Source of the DNA: Natronococcus jeotgali DSM 18795
GTDB taxonomy: Archaea > Halobacteriota > Halobacteria > Halobacteriales > Natrialbaceae
NCBI RefSeq assembly: GCF_000337695.1
Contig: NZ_AOIA01000024.1
Coordinates: 1 to 64,000, forward strand
Length of the DNA: 64,000 nucleotides
Direction of reading: 5' to 3'
Below the pieces are notes generated by a model. That model had not been told where the DNA came from, searched no databases, and was given only the letters and a program-made list of their open reading frames with translations. The translations under genes and the position numbers were made by a program. Shown here one piece after another: positions 16,649-25,243 of this stretch (position 1 is its first letter; each line of letters begins with the position of its first letter).

Positions 16649-16906
16649 TCAGGGCGCGTCGTGGTCCTCGGGGTTCATCGCCTCGCCGAGGTTGCCGTCG
16701 TAGGCGTCGCGCTCCTCGATCTCCCGTAGCCGCTGATCGAGACGGTCCTCGAGGGCCTGGCGGCGCTCCTCGTCGACGTCGCCGTCGGTGCTCATCGCCT
16801 CGAGGTCCCGCTTCGCCGTCTGGAGCACGGAGATCGCCTCCTCCTGCTCGAGGTCCTCGACGCGGCCCAGGTTCCGTTCGACGTCGTCCAGCGTCGTGTC
16901 TGTCAT
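16649..16906 (-). CDS. Small acidic coiled-coil protein, haloarchaeal hypothetical
   Basis: 85 residues, highly charged and predicted helical: MTDTTLDDVERNLGRVEDLEQEEA, then ERRQALEDRLDQRLREIEERDAY. Heptad-like Leu/Val spacing suggests a coiled coil. No catalytic motif. The start at 16906 omits a basic 29-residue upstream stretch that looks non-coding. I do not assign a function. Confidence 0.65.
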   Translation of the reverse strand: MTDTTLDDVERNLGRVEDLEQEEAISVLQTAKRDLEAMSTDGDVDEERRQALEDRLDQRLREIEERDAYDGNLGEAMNPEDHDAP

Positions 16907-17054
16907 ACGCCACCGGTTCGGCCGGTAGCGTATTGAAAGGCAACCCGGCAGGCGAACCCTGAGGGCGCTGCCGTACGGTAGAGCGGTACGCAAAGCGGTG
17001 GAGTCGCTAACTACGTCCGCGAGTGAACGTCCACTATTCGCGCGTAGTGGCCCG

Positions 17055-17200
17055 TTACGTTAGACTCCAGACGATACCGAGAGCCATACCGAGAATCGAA
17101 CCCATGAGCAGACCGATCCCGATATCGTCTATTGCGAGCCCGAGAAGAACCCTGCTGGCGGTCCGAGCGCAATCCCCATGGCCAGCTTAGTCGAGTCCAT
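17055..17200 (-). pseudogene. Frameshifted glycine-zipper mini-protein
   Basis: Reading from the ATG at 17200 gives MDSTKLAMGIALGPPAG; a stop follows soon after in that frame, but in the next frame VLLGLAIDDIGIGLLMGS and further hydrophobic GxxxG sequence continues to a TAA at 17055-17057. One base missing in the CCC run at 17150-17152 (plus strand) explains the break. Restored, the product would be a 48-residue single- or double-span Gly-zipper membrane peptide. It may be a real inactivation, a programmed shift or a base-calling error. Confidence 0.5.
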
Positions 17201-17315
17201 CCGACCCTTCCCTTCGTTAGACACGGCGCTCTCCTTCGGCCTCCGGTAAGATAAGCACAGGGAGCCGATACCGCACTGCCAACTACTGATAGGGTTCGCC
17301 GCCGTGGGCGTCGAT

Positions 17316-18168
17316 ATGCGCAGTCCAACCCTCATCGCCCACCGCGGCTACGCCGGCGTCGCCCCCGAGAACACGATTGCCGCGGCGGTCGACGCCGCCG
17401 AGCGCGAGGGAACCGCGATGCTCGAGATCGACGTCCAGCCAGCCGCCTGCGGAACCCCGGTCGTCTTCCACGACGAGCGCCTCGACGGAACGAGGGAGGG
17501 CCGTCCCGTAACCGAGGGCTCGGGACTGGTCCGGGAGACACCCCTCGAGACGCTCGAGTCGCTGTCGGTGCTGGGGACCGACGAGTCGATCCCGACGCTG
17601 TCGGCGCTGCTCGAGGCCGTCCCGGAGACGGTTGGGATCAACGTCGAACTGAAGAACCCAGGGGCGGCCGACCTGCGCGTCGGCGAGTCACTGCCGGCGG
17701 ACGCCCGAGAGAAGCGGCGGGAGCTGTGGCGGCCGTTCGTCGAGCGCGTCCTCGAGGATTGCGAGGCCTTCGACGGCGAACTCCTCTTTTCCTCGTTCTG
17801 CGAGGGCGCGCTCGCCGCCCTTCGGGAGGCCGCCGACTACGCGGCCGCACCGCTCGTCTGGGACGACCTCGAGGCGGGCCTCGAGATCGCCCGCCGGTAC
17901 GACTGCGAGGCGATCCACCCGCCGCGGAACGCGATCGCGGGCACCGCGCTCGCGAGCGAATCCGTACGACGGGCTCCCGACGGACGAACCCGAACTGAGC
18001 GTCGTCGAGGTGGCCCACGAGGAGGGCCGTGCGGTCAACGTCTGGACCGTCGATAGCTGGCTCCAGTTCGACGACCTCGCCGCGGCGGGCGTCGACGGGA
18101 TCGTCGCGGATTACCCGGGACTCGAGGCGGGAGCGGGAGCAGGGACGGAAACGGGATCTGCCCGGTAG
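17316..18168 (+). pseudogene. Glycerophosphodiester phosphodiesterase with frameshift near C-terminus
   Basis: The first 215 codons from the ATG at 17316 encode a GDPD TIM barrel: H9-R-G (LIAHRGYAGVAPENT) and the E-x-D pair in MLEIDVQ, then VFHDERLDGT and GINVELKNP. At about 17958-17962 the frame shifts: past a GAATCC, the frame one base later reads PYDGLPTDEPELSVVEVA, then VNVWTVDSWLQ and GVDGIVADYPGL, the normal end of the family, to a TAG at 18166. Unshifted, the frame runs on as arginine-rich nonsense to 18056. One extra base, or two missing, would explain it. The barrel without its last strands is unlikely to work. Confidence 0.8.
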
Positions 18169-18169
18169 C

Positions 18170-19699
18170 TCATCCCTCTCGAGCGGGCAGGTCCTCGTTC
18201 GCCGGCCCCTCGAGGACCTCCCCGTCGGGATCGAACCGCGAGCCGTGACAGGGGCAGTCCCAGCTCTCCTCGGCGTCGTTCCACTCGACGAGACAGTACA
18301 TGTGGGTACAGACCGCCGAGACGGCGTGGAGCTCCCCGTCCTCGTCTCTGGCGCAGGCGATCGGCTTCCCGCCCTTGCGGACGGTCTTGGCCTCGCCGGG
18401 CTCGAGCGCCGTGAGATCCGGCGTCACGAGCGTTTGGAACCAGTCGGTGACGAACTCGCTCGCGGTGTCGGCGTTCTCGGTGAGCGTCTTGCCCAGCGAG
18501 GCCTTCGGCGTCAGCCGGAGCGGGTCGAACAGATCCAGCTCGGGAACCGGTTCGCCGTCGATATCGGCCGCGAGCAGTCGCCCCGCGGCGGTGCCGTTGG
18601 TCATCCCCCAGCCCCGAAAGCCCGTGGCGACGGAGAGGTTCTCAGTTCCGGCACCGGCGCGACCGATGAAGGGGACCTTGTCGACGGGCTTGTAATCCTG
18701 GGTCGACCACCGGTAGGCGACCTCGTCGACGGGAAACCGCTCGCGGGCCCACGACTCGAGCCGTCGGTAGCGGTCGGCGGTCGAGCCGCCCTGGCCGGTC
18801 TTGTGGTTCTCGCCGCCGACCAGCAACAGCTCCTCCCCGTCGTCGCGGTAGGTGCGCACGGAGCGGTAGGGATCGCCGCTGCGATAGTACATTCCCTCCG
18901 GGGGATCGCCGTCGAGGCGAATCCCGAGCACGTAGGATCGTTTCGGGTGCATCCGGGCGAAGTAGCCCGCGCGGTCGAGGATCGGGAACCCAGTCGCAAG
19001 GACGACGTGTTTGGCCCGGACGGTTCCTGATTCCGTGCGGACGAAACAGGGCGTCCCGTCCTCGAGATCGGTCACGCGAGTCTCCTCGTGGAGGTGGGCA
19101 CCGTCGTCGGCCCGGAGCTCGTCGGCGACCGCGAGCAGGTACTTCCGGGGGTGGAACCAGGCCTGGTCGTCGAACCGGACCGCCGCCTGCGCGCGCTCGA
19201 ACGGCGGGACGGAGGTGACGTAACTCGCCTCGAGCCCCGCCGCGCGGGCGGCGTCGACCTCCCGCTCGATCTCGTCGGGCTCGTTGCTGTAGAGGTAGGC
19301 GGGCTGGCGCTCGAACCCGCAGTCGACCCCGAGCTCGTCGATCCGCCCCTCGACGCGGTCGATCGCCTCCTCCTGGACGGCGGCGTACCGGCTCGATTGT
19401 GCCGGGCCGAACTCCCGGCGCAGGTGGTCGTAGATCGTCCCGTGCTGGCTGGTCAGTTTCGCCGTCGTCTTCCCCGTGATCCCCGTCGCGACCCGGTCCC
19501 GCTCGAGGACGGCGACGGTCAGGTCCCGCTCGCGCAGCTCGATCGCCGTCGAGAGGCCGGCGATCCCGGCGCCGACGACGGCGACGTCGACGCTGCGGGT
19601 CCCCTCGAGCGGGTCGGGATCGGGGTCGTCCTCGCGGGTGCTCGCGAGCCAGACGGAGGTCGCCTCGCCGGGGAGGTCGTCGCTTGCGAAGTCGGACAT
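18170..19699 (-). CDS. FAD-dependent oxidoreductase fused to a Rieske [2Fe-2S] domain
   Basis: 509 residues. An N-terminal DAO-type FAD domain has VDVAVVGAGIAGLSTAIEL (about 37-55), then TGITGKTTAKLTSQHG; GFRGWGMTNGTAAG near 385 is the C-terminal FAD contact. The last 90 residues are a Rieske domain with CTH (near 453) and CPCH (near 474), giving the two-Cys/two-His cluster. Fusions like this are found in bacteria and haloarchaea as putative amino-acid or glycerol-type dehydrogenases; the donor is unknown. Its stop is one base from the stop of the frameshifted GDPD. Confidence 0.87.
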   Translation of the reverse strand: MSDFASDDLPGEATSVWLASTREDDPDPDPLEGTRSVDVAVVGAGIAGLSTAIELRERDLTVAVLERDRVATGITGKTTAKLTSQHGTIYDHLRREFGPAQSSRYAAVQEEAIDRVEGRIDELGVDCGFERQPAYLYSNEPDEIEREVDAARAAGLEASYVTSVPPFERAQAAVRFDDQAWFHPRKYLLAVADELRADDGAHLHEETRVTDLEDGTPCFVRTESGTVRAKHVVLATGFPILDRAGYFARMHPKRSYVLGIRLDGDPPEGMYYRSGDPYRSVRTYRDDGEELLLVGGENHKTGQGGSTADRYRRLESWARERFPVDEVAYRWSTQDYKPVDKVPFIGRAGAGTENLSVATGFRGWGMTNGTAAGRLLAADIDGEPVPELDLFDPLRLTPKASLGKTLTENADTASEFVTDWFQTLVTPDLTALEPGEAKTVRKGGKPIACARDEDGELHAVSAVCTHMYCLVEWNDAEESWDCPCHGSRFDPDGEVLEGPANEDLPAREG

Positions 19700-19731
19700 C
19701 GGAATCTGCCCGTGCTACACCGGACGCGGGG

Positions 19732-19737
19732 AAAAAA
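19732..19737 (-). terminator. T6 run between HAD and FAD-Rieske genes
   Basis: On the minus strand six T lie about 60 bases after the HAD stop and 32 bases before the FAD-Rieske start, a plausible terminator that separates the two genes. Confidence 0.4.
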
Positions 19738-19796
19738 CGGACGGGGGGAGCTGCAGGCCGCGCGGTATCGAACGCTCCGAACCCGCTCGCTCGAGC

Positions 19797-20669
19797 CTAC
19801 TCGAGCAGGTCGGGCAGCTCGTTGACCGACTCGAGGACGGCCGCGGCGTCCTCGCGCTCGTAGGTCCGACGGCCGTCCTCGCCGGTGAGCCCGCCCGTCA
19901 GCACGCCGATCCCGCGGTAGGTTCGAGCGGGATCGGCCTCACTCGCGTTGTTCGCCGTCCGCACGTCGTCCAGAGTGTCGCCGACGAAGACGACCGAGTC
20001 GGCGTCGAACCGTTCCGCGAGGACGGTCAGCGCCCGCGGGTGGGGCTTCCCTTCCTCCCAGTCGTCCATCGTAAAGCGGCGCTCGAGGGGAATCGCTTCC
20101 TTGAGGCCGACCCGCTCGAGGGCGATCTCGGCCTCCGCGGCGGGACGCCCGGTCAGGACGCCGACGTCGTACTCGGCGAGGAGCCGATCTCGCGTTTCGG
20201 GCTCGAGGAGGACGGGCTCGTCGTGGATGAACCCCCGCGTCTCGAGGGCGGGCTCGGCGTCCTCGAGACCCCGATAGAGTTCGCTGCCCAGGTACAGTTG
20301 CTGGAAGACGTCCCGGAGTTCCTCGCGGTCCCATCGATCGGTCACGCGCTGGGTCGCCCGCGCGCCGATCGCCTCGCGGACGACGGCCTCGGCGGCCTCG
20401 AGCCCGCCGCCCCGGTCGGCGATCGCGTCGGTAAAGTCGTCGATCGACGCGCGGTACCCCTCCCCGGTCGCGAGCACGTAGAGGGCGGCCGCGTAGGTCA
20501 GCTCCCAGTCGTTGTTGAACCCGCCCGCGTTCTTGAACGCCTGAACGTCCTCCCTGCGGATCGTGCGGTCGTGGACGCGCTCGACGGACTCGACGATCGC
20601 CCGGCGGTAGGAGTCGGCGACGTCGACGAGCACGCCGTCGATGTCGAGAACGACTGCGTCTGCGTTCAT
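19797..20669 (-). CDS. HAD superfamily (subclass IA) phosphatase, TIGR01548-like
   Basis: 290 residues. Motif I is [11 protein letters not shown] (nucleophile Asp and acid/base Asp), motif II lies in VGVLTGRP, and motif III/IV in GKPHP and [10 protein letters not shown]. The helical cap between residues 20 and 170 is long and carries [16 protein letters not shown], a hallmark of the archaeal/bacterial group TIGR01548. The substrate is not known. Transcribed alone; next gene upstream is an M50 peptidase on the same strand, 39 bases away. Confidence 0.85.
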   Translation of the reverse strand: MNADAVVLDIDGVLVDVADSYRRAIVESVERVHDRTIRREDVQAFKNAGGFNNDWELTYAAALYVLATGEGYRASIDDFTDAIADRGGGLEAAEAVVREAIGARATQRVTDRWDREELRDVFQQLYLGSELYRGLEDAEPALETRGFIHDEPVLLEPETRDRLLAEYDVGVLTGRPAAEAEIALERVGLKEAIPLERRFTMDDWEEGKPHPRALTVLAERFDADSVVFVGDTLDDVRTANNASEADPARTYRGIGVLTGGLTGEDGRRTYEREDAAAVLESVNELPDLLE

Positions 20670-20708
20670 ACGGGAGGAAACGGGCCCGCGGAAATAAAGC
20701 CGGACGGT

Positions 20709-21347
20709 TCAGATCGCCAGCGCCCCCACGAGGTAGACGGCGCCGACGAACAGCCCGACGGCGTAGAGCACGTGGGCCCACAGCCAGGAGAGGACGTTGA
20801 CGACGTAGATCAGCGCGACGATCGGAACTCCGAGAAGGACGATCGGGGATCGGCGCCACTCCCGTCTAGAGCGGGCCCACAGCGTCCGGGCGTCGGTCGT
20901 ACTCGGGAAGGCGGCCATCCCGACCGAGAGGCCGATCCAGCCGAGGGCGCAAGCGGCGACCGCGTACTCGAGCGGGGCCGTCCGAACGTCGCCGACGGCC
21001 GAGACGAGGACGACCGACCCGACGAACGCGGCGACCGCGACGACCGTGTTCAGCAGGAACGGGGCGACGCTGATGACGACCGATTGGCGGTACTGATCGG
21101 GGGTAGCGTGACGGACGTACCCCGGGGGATTCCCGAACCGGAAGTAGACGGCCTCGATCACCCTGACGCCGACGAGCCGACAGGCGCTCGCGTGGGCGAA
21201 CTCGTGGACGACGACGCCCGGGAAGACGAACAGGTGGATCGCGATCCGCAGGAGGAACCCCAGCCCCCGCAGGACGACCGCGAGCGCGACGAGGAGTCCG
21301 AGAACGGCGAGAACGGTCGAGACGGGCGGCAGGGACTCGACGGCCAT
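20709..21347 (-). CDS. Small M50-type membrane metalloprotease homologue
   Basis: 212 residues with five or six hydrophobic helices. The zinc motif HEFAH is at 48-52 in VFPGVVVHEFAHASACRLVG. The partner motif of site-2 proteases (LDG) is not seen; FPSTTDARTLW near 150 may supply the third ligand Asp as in compact M50 variants. First of three M50-like genes in the window. It sits 8 bases downstream of UPF0146 on the same strand, so co-transcription is likely. Confidence 0.75.
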   Translation of the reverse strand: MAVESLPPVSTVLAVLGLLVALAVVLRGLGFLLRIAIHLFVFPGVVVHEFAHASACRLVGVRVIEAVYFRFGNPPGYVRHATPDQYRQSVVISVAPFLLNTVVAVAAFVGSVVLVSAVGDVRTAPLEYAVAACALGWIGLSVGMAAFPSTTDARTLWARSRREWRRSPIVLLGVPIVALIYVVNVLSWLWAHVLYAVGLFVGAVYLVGALAI

Positions 21348-21355
21348 CGTTCACC

Positions 21356-21802
21356 CTACTCTCGCGGACCCTGGTAACTCCTTCCGTCCTCCCGCGTCGG
21401 ACCGTCGAACTCCCGGGCGACGTACACCGTCCCCTCGCGGACCGTTCGCCGCTCGACCGGGACCGCGGGCTGGTCGCCCCCCAGCGTCGTAAACAGGAAA
21501 TCGGCGCCGACCCGCTCGGCGACCTCGAGGGTCGGTCGGTGGAGCTCGGGGGGCAGGTTCCGGGCGTAGATCGCCTCGGCGTCCTCGTAGACCGCGAGAT
21601 CGGGCTCGACGACGTCGTCGACGACGAATCCGACACCGTCGGGTACCTCCCGGCGACCGATATCGGTCGCCGTCACCGCCGTGCCCGCCTCGACGAGCGT
21701 CGCCGCCAGCTCGGTTCGGCGTCCGATCCCGACCTCGACGAGGCGGTCGTAGGCGGCGAGTCGATCCGCGAGCGTTCCGAGATTCCGGCGAGCGGTGGTC
21801 AT
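21356..21802 (-). CDS. UPF0146 family protein
   Basis: 148 residues. LVEVGIGRRTELAATLVEAG and VTATDIGRREVPDGV resemble the first two strands of a Rossmann-like methyltransferase fold, and AIYARNLPPELHRP is the family signature. It lacks a complete SAM-binding glycine loop and is small; role unknown. It starts 39 bases from the divergent archaemetzincin gene and shares its promoter region. Confidence 0.85.
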   Translation of the reverse strand: MTTARRNLGTLADRLAAYDRLVEVGIGRRTELAATLVEAGTAVTATDIGRREVPDGVGFVVDDVVEPDLAVYEDAEAIYARNLPPELHRPTLEVAERVGADFLFTTLGGDQPAVPVERRTVREGTVYVAREFDGPTREDGRSYQGPRE

Positions 21803-21811
21803 GGCGGGACG

Positions 21812-21819
21812 TTTATGCT
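21812..21819 (+). promoter_or_regulatory. TATA-like box for amzA in a 39-base divergent gap
   Basis: TTTATGCT lies 23-30 bases before the ATG at 21842 and decides that start over an in-frame ATG at 21815, which lies inside the box itself. A leaderless transcript is expected. Confidence 0.5.
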
Positions 21820-21841
21820 ACCCGCGATCATAGCGGTTGCC

Positions 21842-22363
21842 ATGCTCGTCGATATCGTGCCGGTCGGCAGCGTCTCCGCGGAGGTCAAGCGGGCGGCCTC
21901 CTCCGCGTTGCGATCGGTTTACGACTGCGACGTCACGGTCAACGATTCGCAGTCGGTTCCGACTGGCGCGTACGACTCCGGCCGGAACCAGTACTGCGCC
22001 GAGACGTTCATCCAACTCGCCGAGCGCGTCGGCCGCGGCGAGAAGAACATCGCCATCACCCCCCACGACCTGTTCTACCGTCGTCGCAACTACGTCTTCG
22101 GCCTGGCCTACCTCGACGGCAGCGGCAGCGTCGTCTCCACGTACCGCCTGCAGACCTCCAGCGACGGCGGATTCTCGAACAAGAGCGCGAGCGAGATCTT
22201 CGAGCACCGCGTCCGCAAGGAGATCGTCCACGAGATCGGCCACACCTACGGCCTCGAGCACTGCGACAACAACCGCTGTGTCATGAACTTCTCGCCGACC
22301 GTTCGAGAGGTCGACATCAAGGAGGAGAACCTCTGCGGAAGCTGTCAGCGACACGTTCACTGA
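21842..22363 (+). CDS. amzA: Archaemetzincin
   Basis: 173 residues. The metzincin motif HEIGHTYGLEHC is at 130-141 and the CxxxxCxMxF continuation (C141, C146, M148) follows; a second CxxC is at 165/168 (LCGSCQR). This combination of an active-site zinc and a four-Cys structural zinc defines archaemetzincins. These are predicted soluble endopeptidases; physiological targets in archaea are unknown. The start at 21842 gives MLVDIVPVG, usual for the family. Confidence 0.92.
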   Translation: MLVDIVPVGSVSAEVKRAASSALRSVYDCDVTVNDSQSVPTGAYDSGRNQYCAETFIQLAERVGRGEKNIAITPHDLFYRRRNYVFGLAYLDGSGSVVSTYRLQTSSDGGFSNKSASEIFEHRVRKEIVHEIGHTYGLEHCDNNRCVMNFSPTVREVDIKEENLCGSCQRHVH

Positions 22364-22434
22364 GTTCCCGTTGTGCCCTAAACGTCCGTTCAGGGGGCCG
22401 TACACGTTCGTGGTTGCGAATTTCCGGGAACACG

Positions 22435-22442
22435 TTTATTTC
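22435..22442 (+). promoter_or_regulatory. TATA-like box for the 81-residue glycine-zipper gene
   Basis: TTTATTTC lies about 25 bases before the ATG at 22465 and fits a leaderless start there. Confidence 0.45.
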
Positions 22443-22464
22443 CCTCCCGTGTCGAGTCACCGGT

Positions 22465-22710
22465 ATGGTAAAACAGCAACTCGAACTCGCGCTCAGTCGC
22501 GCACGGTACGCAGCCATCGGCGCCGCCGTCGGCGCCGGACTCGGCGGCCTGTTCAACAGAAACGCCGCAAGCTCCGGCGCCACCCTCGGCGCGCTCGTCG
22601 GCGCGACGGTCGGCGAGAGCCGGCTGAGCGCCCAGTCGCGACTCGACGAGTTGCGAATGCGCAAGGACGAACAGCTCGGAGACGTGCTCTCGCGGTCGAG
22701 CAACGAGTAA
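22465..22710 (+). CDS. Small glycine-zipper protein
   Basis: 81 residues: MVKQQLELALSRARYA, then a GxxxG stretch (AIGAAVGAGLGGLFNRN, GATLGALVGATVGES) and a charged C-terminal helix (QSRLDELRMRKDEQLGDVL). This looks like a small membrane-associated zipper of unknown role. Its stop faces the ABCE1 stop 15 bases away. Confidence 0.7.
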   Translation: MVKQQLELALSRARYAAIGAAVGAGLGGLFNRNAASSGATLGALVGATVGESRLSAQSRLDELRMRKDEQLGDVLSRSSNE

Positions 22711-22725
22711 CGCCGTCGAGCCGAC

Positions 22726-24537
22726 CTACGGCGAGTAGTAGTACTCTCCTTCCCGTTTTTGCTCGCGGTCGAGCTGTGACTCCGGCTTGTTGATCCGCGG
22801 ACGCGAGGTGCGCTCGTCCCGCCGGAACGTGATCTCGAGGTTCGAGAGGAAGTCGTTCATCCCCTCCCGCATGGGCTGGGGCTCGCTGGCGCGGCCGTGC
22901 ATCGCGGGCTCGCCCTCGAAGACCATCAGGCGATCGGCCAGCAGGTCGATCGTGTAGATGTCGTGGTCGATGACCATCACCGTCGCGTCCTGCTGTTCGG
23001 CGTAGCGGCGAATCGCGCTGGTGGCCTGGACCCGCTGTTCGACGTCGAGGTGGGCGGAGGGCTCGTCGAGCAGGTACAGATCCGCCGAATCGGACAGACA
23101 GGCCGCGATGGCGACCCGCTGGCGCTCCCCGCCGGAGAGATCCGAGAGGTTCTGTTCCATGATCCGCTCGAGTTGCAGCGGCTGGGCGATCTCGGTGTTC
23201 CAGTACGAGGACCCGAACTGGTCCGTGATCGAGGAGAGGAAGGCGTCGACCCGCATGTGCTGGTCGATGGTGACGTACTGGGGCTTGTAGGAGATGTCGA
23301 GGTCGAGGTCGGCGTCCCCCGCCGTGGGCTCGAGGTTCCCCGTCAGCAGCTTCGCGAACGTCGACTTCCCGATCCCGTTGGGACCGACGATGCCGAGTAC
23401 CTCGTTGCGGTGGATCTCCCCGCCCTCGATCTCGAGGGTGAACTCGCCGTCGCCGTAACTCTTGGTGAGGTCGGGGTAGTCGACCAGCACGTCGCCGTGG
23501 GTCGCGGTCCGGGGGGCGTGTTCCTCGAACTCGATGGGGTCCTGTCGGATCCGCATGTTCTCGTTGTCGAGGTAGCCCGAGAGGTACTCGTTGATCCCGT
23601 TGCGGACCGACTTCGGCGAGGTGATGACGCCGTAGGCGCCGGGCTCACCGTACGCGACGTGGAGCGTGTCGGCGAGCAGGTCCAGGATCGCGAGGTCGTG
23701 CTCGACGACCAGCATCGACCGGTCCTCCTCCTCGGCGAGTTCGCGGATCAGCCGCGCCGCGGTGACGCGTTGCCCGATGTCGAGATAGGGCGTCACCTCG
23801 TCGAGGAAGTAGAAGTCCGTATCGCGGGCCAGGGTCGCCGCGAGCGCGACCCGCTGGAGCTCACCGCCCGAGAGGTCGTCGATCGCCTGGTCCATCACGG
23901 GACCGATCTCGAGGCGCTCGACCAGCGAGTCCAGGGCGTCCCGTTCGTCGGTTCGCTCGAGCAGCTCGCGGGTGTTGCCGTCGAAGCTCTCGGGGATCTG
24001 GTCGACGTACTGGGGCTTGCGGGCGACGGTGACCTCGCCGTCGCGGACGTCGGCGATGTAGTCCTGTAGTTCCGTTCCGCGGTAGGCCTCGAGGACGTCG
24101 TCCCAGTCGACGGCCTCGTCGCGGCCGAGGTTCGGTTGGAGTTCGCCCTCGAGGATGCGGACGGCCGTGGTCTTCCCGATCCCGTTCGGCCCGAGGATAC
24201 CCGTTACCTGTCCCTCCTGGGGGGCCGGCAGGCCGTACAGCGAGAAGGCGTTCTCGCCGTAGCGGTGGACGGGATCGTCCTGGAGCTCCTGGGGCAGGTT
24301 GATGATCTCGATGGCGTCGAACGGGCACTTCTCGACGCAGATGCCACAGGTCTCGCCCAGACAGATCTCCTCGGAGATGTGGATCTGGTCGGGCTGGCCC
24401 TGGTCGGCCTCCTCGCCCCGGAGCGTGATACACTCCTTGCCGGTGCGGTTCGGCGGACAGTAGTTCTTGCACTCGTAGCTACACCGGTCGGGCTGACACC
24501 GGTCTAAGTCTACGACGGCGATGCTGTCGTCGGCCAT
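22726..24537 (-). CDS. ABCE1/Rli1 ribosome-recycling ATPase
   Basis: 603 residues, full family length. The N-terminus holds eight cysteines for two [4Fe-4S] clusters (DRCQPDRCSYECKNYCPP and CGICVEKCPFDAIEI). Two ABC domains follow with Walker A GPNGIGKTT and GPNGIGKST, signatures LSGGELQRVA and LSGGERQRVA, and Walker B YFLDEVTP and YLLDEPSA. Together with the release factor homologues it splits terminated ribosomes. The ATG immediately follows the stop of the EMC6-like gene, so the two are co-translated. Confidence 0.97.
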   Translation of the reverse strand: MADDSIAVVDLDRCQPDRCSYECKNYCPPNRTGKECITLRGEEADQGQPDQIHISEEICLGETCGICVEKCPFDAIEIINLPQELQDDPVHRYGENAFSLYGLPAPQEGQVTGILGPNGIGKTTAVRILEGELQPNLGRDEAVDWDDVLEAYRGTELQDYIADVRDGEVTVARKPQYVDQIPESFDGNTRELLERTDERDALDSLVERLEIGPVMDQAIDDLSGGELQRVALAATLARDTDFYFLDEVTPYLDIGQRVTAARLIRELAEEEDRSMLVVEHDLAILDLLADTLHVAYGEPGAYGVITSPKSVRNGINEYLSGYLDNENMRIRQDPIEFEEHAPRTATHGDVLVDYPDLTKSYGDGEFTLEIEGGEIHRNEVLGIVGPNGIGKSTFAKLLTGNLEPTAGDADLDLDISYKPQYVTIDQHMRVDAFLSSITDQFGSSYWNTEIAQPLQLERIMEQNLSDLSGGERQRVAIAACLSDSADLYLLDEPSAHLDVEQRVQATSAIRRYAEQQDATVMVIDHDIYTIDLLADRLMVFEGEPAMHGRASEPQPMREGMNDFLSNLEITFRRDERTSRPRINKPESQLDREQKREGEYYYSP

Positions 24538-24873
24538 CTAGGACATCCCCCCCGTGGTGAGCAGGATTCCGAACGGGACGAACCAGAAGGCAAACGTCAT
24601 GAAGGCGACGTACAGGTAGTGTTTCGTCCCGAACTCGTCGTCCCCGTAGATGCCCGTGAAGTCGTAGAGGACGATCTGGACGAGAATCGCGCCGGCGACG
24701 AGCAACAGCGCCCGCGTGTCGGTCGCGGCGGCGTTCGCCGCCTCGACGGACGAGATGTCTCCCGCCATCGCCACCGAGGCGAACGCGGCGCCGACGCCAA
24801 GCAGCGCCGAGAGCGCGGTTACGCTGACCGAGCGCACGTGCTCGCGCCGGTCGCTGATCGATTCGGTCGACAT
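24538..24873 (-). CDS. EMC6-like three-helix membrane protein
   Basis: 111 residues with three membrane segments (VTALSALLGVGAAFASVAM, TRALLLVAGAILVQIVLYDF, YVAFMTFAFWFVPFGILL). It resembles the archaeal EMC6-like group; EMC6 is a core subunit of the eukaryotic ER insertase, related to GET and Oxa1-type insertion. Its stop codon touches the ABCE1 start codon (TAG then ATG), so the two genes form a tight operon. The family call is by pattern memory and hydrophobic profile. Confidence 0.65.
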   Translation of the reverse strand: MSTESISDRREHVRSVSVTALSALLGVGAAFASVAMAGDISSVEAANAAATDTRALLLVAGAILVQIVLYDFTGIYGDDEFGTKHYLYVAFMTFAFWFVPFGILLTTGGMS

Positions 24874-25243
24874 GGATCGAACTCAGTCGCCGGTAGTGAA
24901 AAGGGGTTCGCATTGCGAACCGAGCCGGACACCCGCTCGACTCGAGCGGCGCCGTCGCCGCCTCACCGATTCGGGTTCGTCCACCAGCCACGCGGAGAAC
25001 TGCGACGGCGAGCCCGCTCACTCGAGCGCCGAACGGTTCCGTTCGGCGGGAAGCCACCGTCGCCGGTTTCCGCCGTCGACTCTCGTCGCCCCGCACTTCG
25101 GCTGACCAATCGGTCAAATACCGAGAATATCCCGTATAGCGTTCGTACCGCTATTTTACTCGTCAATATAGTAAATATATTTTGTGGATTTCCATCCCAG
25201 TAAGGCTCAACTTTTATACTACTGGGAGCTTTCGAATCGTAAT
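24874..25243. other. Intergenic region with AT-rich promoter half
   Basis: No convincing gene. The first 250 bases are GC-rich and give only shadow frames. The last 120 bases are AT-rich (for example aatatagtaaatatatttt near 25163) and end in the TTTATA box of the next gene, an unusually AT-rich control region for this genome. Confidence 0.6.
25213..25218 (+). promoter_or_regulatory. TATA box TTTATA
   Basis: TTTATA lies 26-31 bases before the ATG at 25244 and supports it over an upstream ATG at 25184. Confidence 0.55.

Noticed and set aside
17011-17335. Minus-strand frames of 105 and 68 residues over the frameshifted mini-gene
   Set aside because: They only continue the gene through its shift or upstream junk; the conserved-looking part is split between two frames as described.
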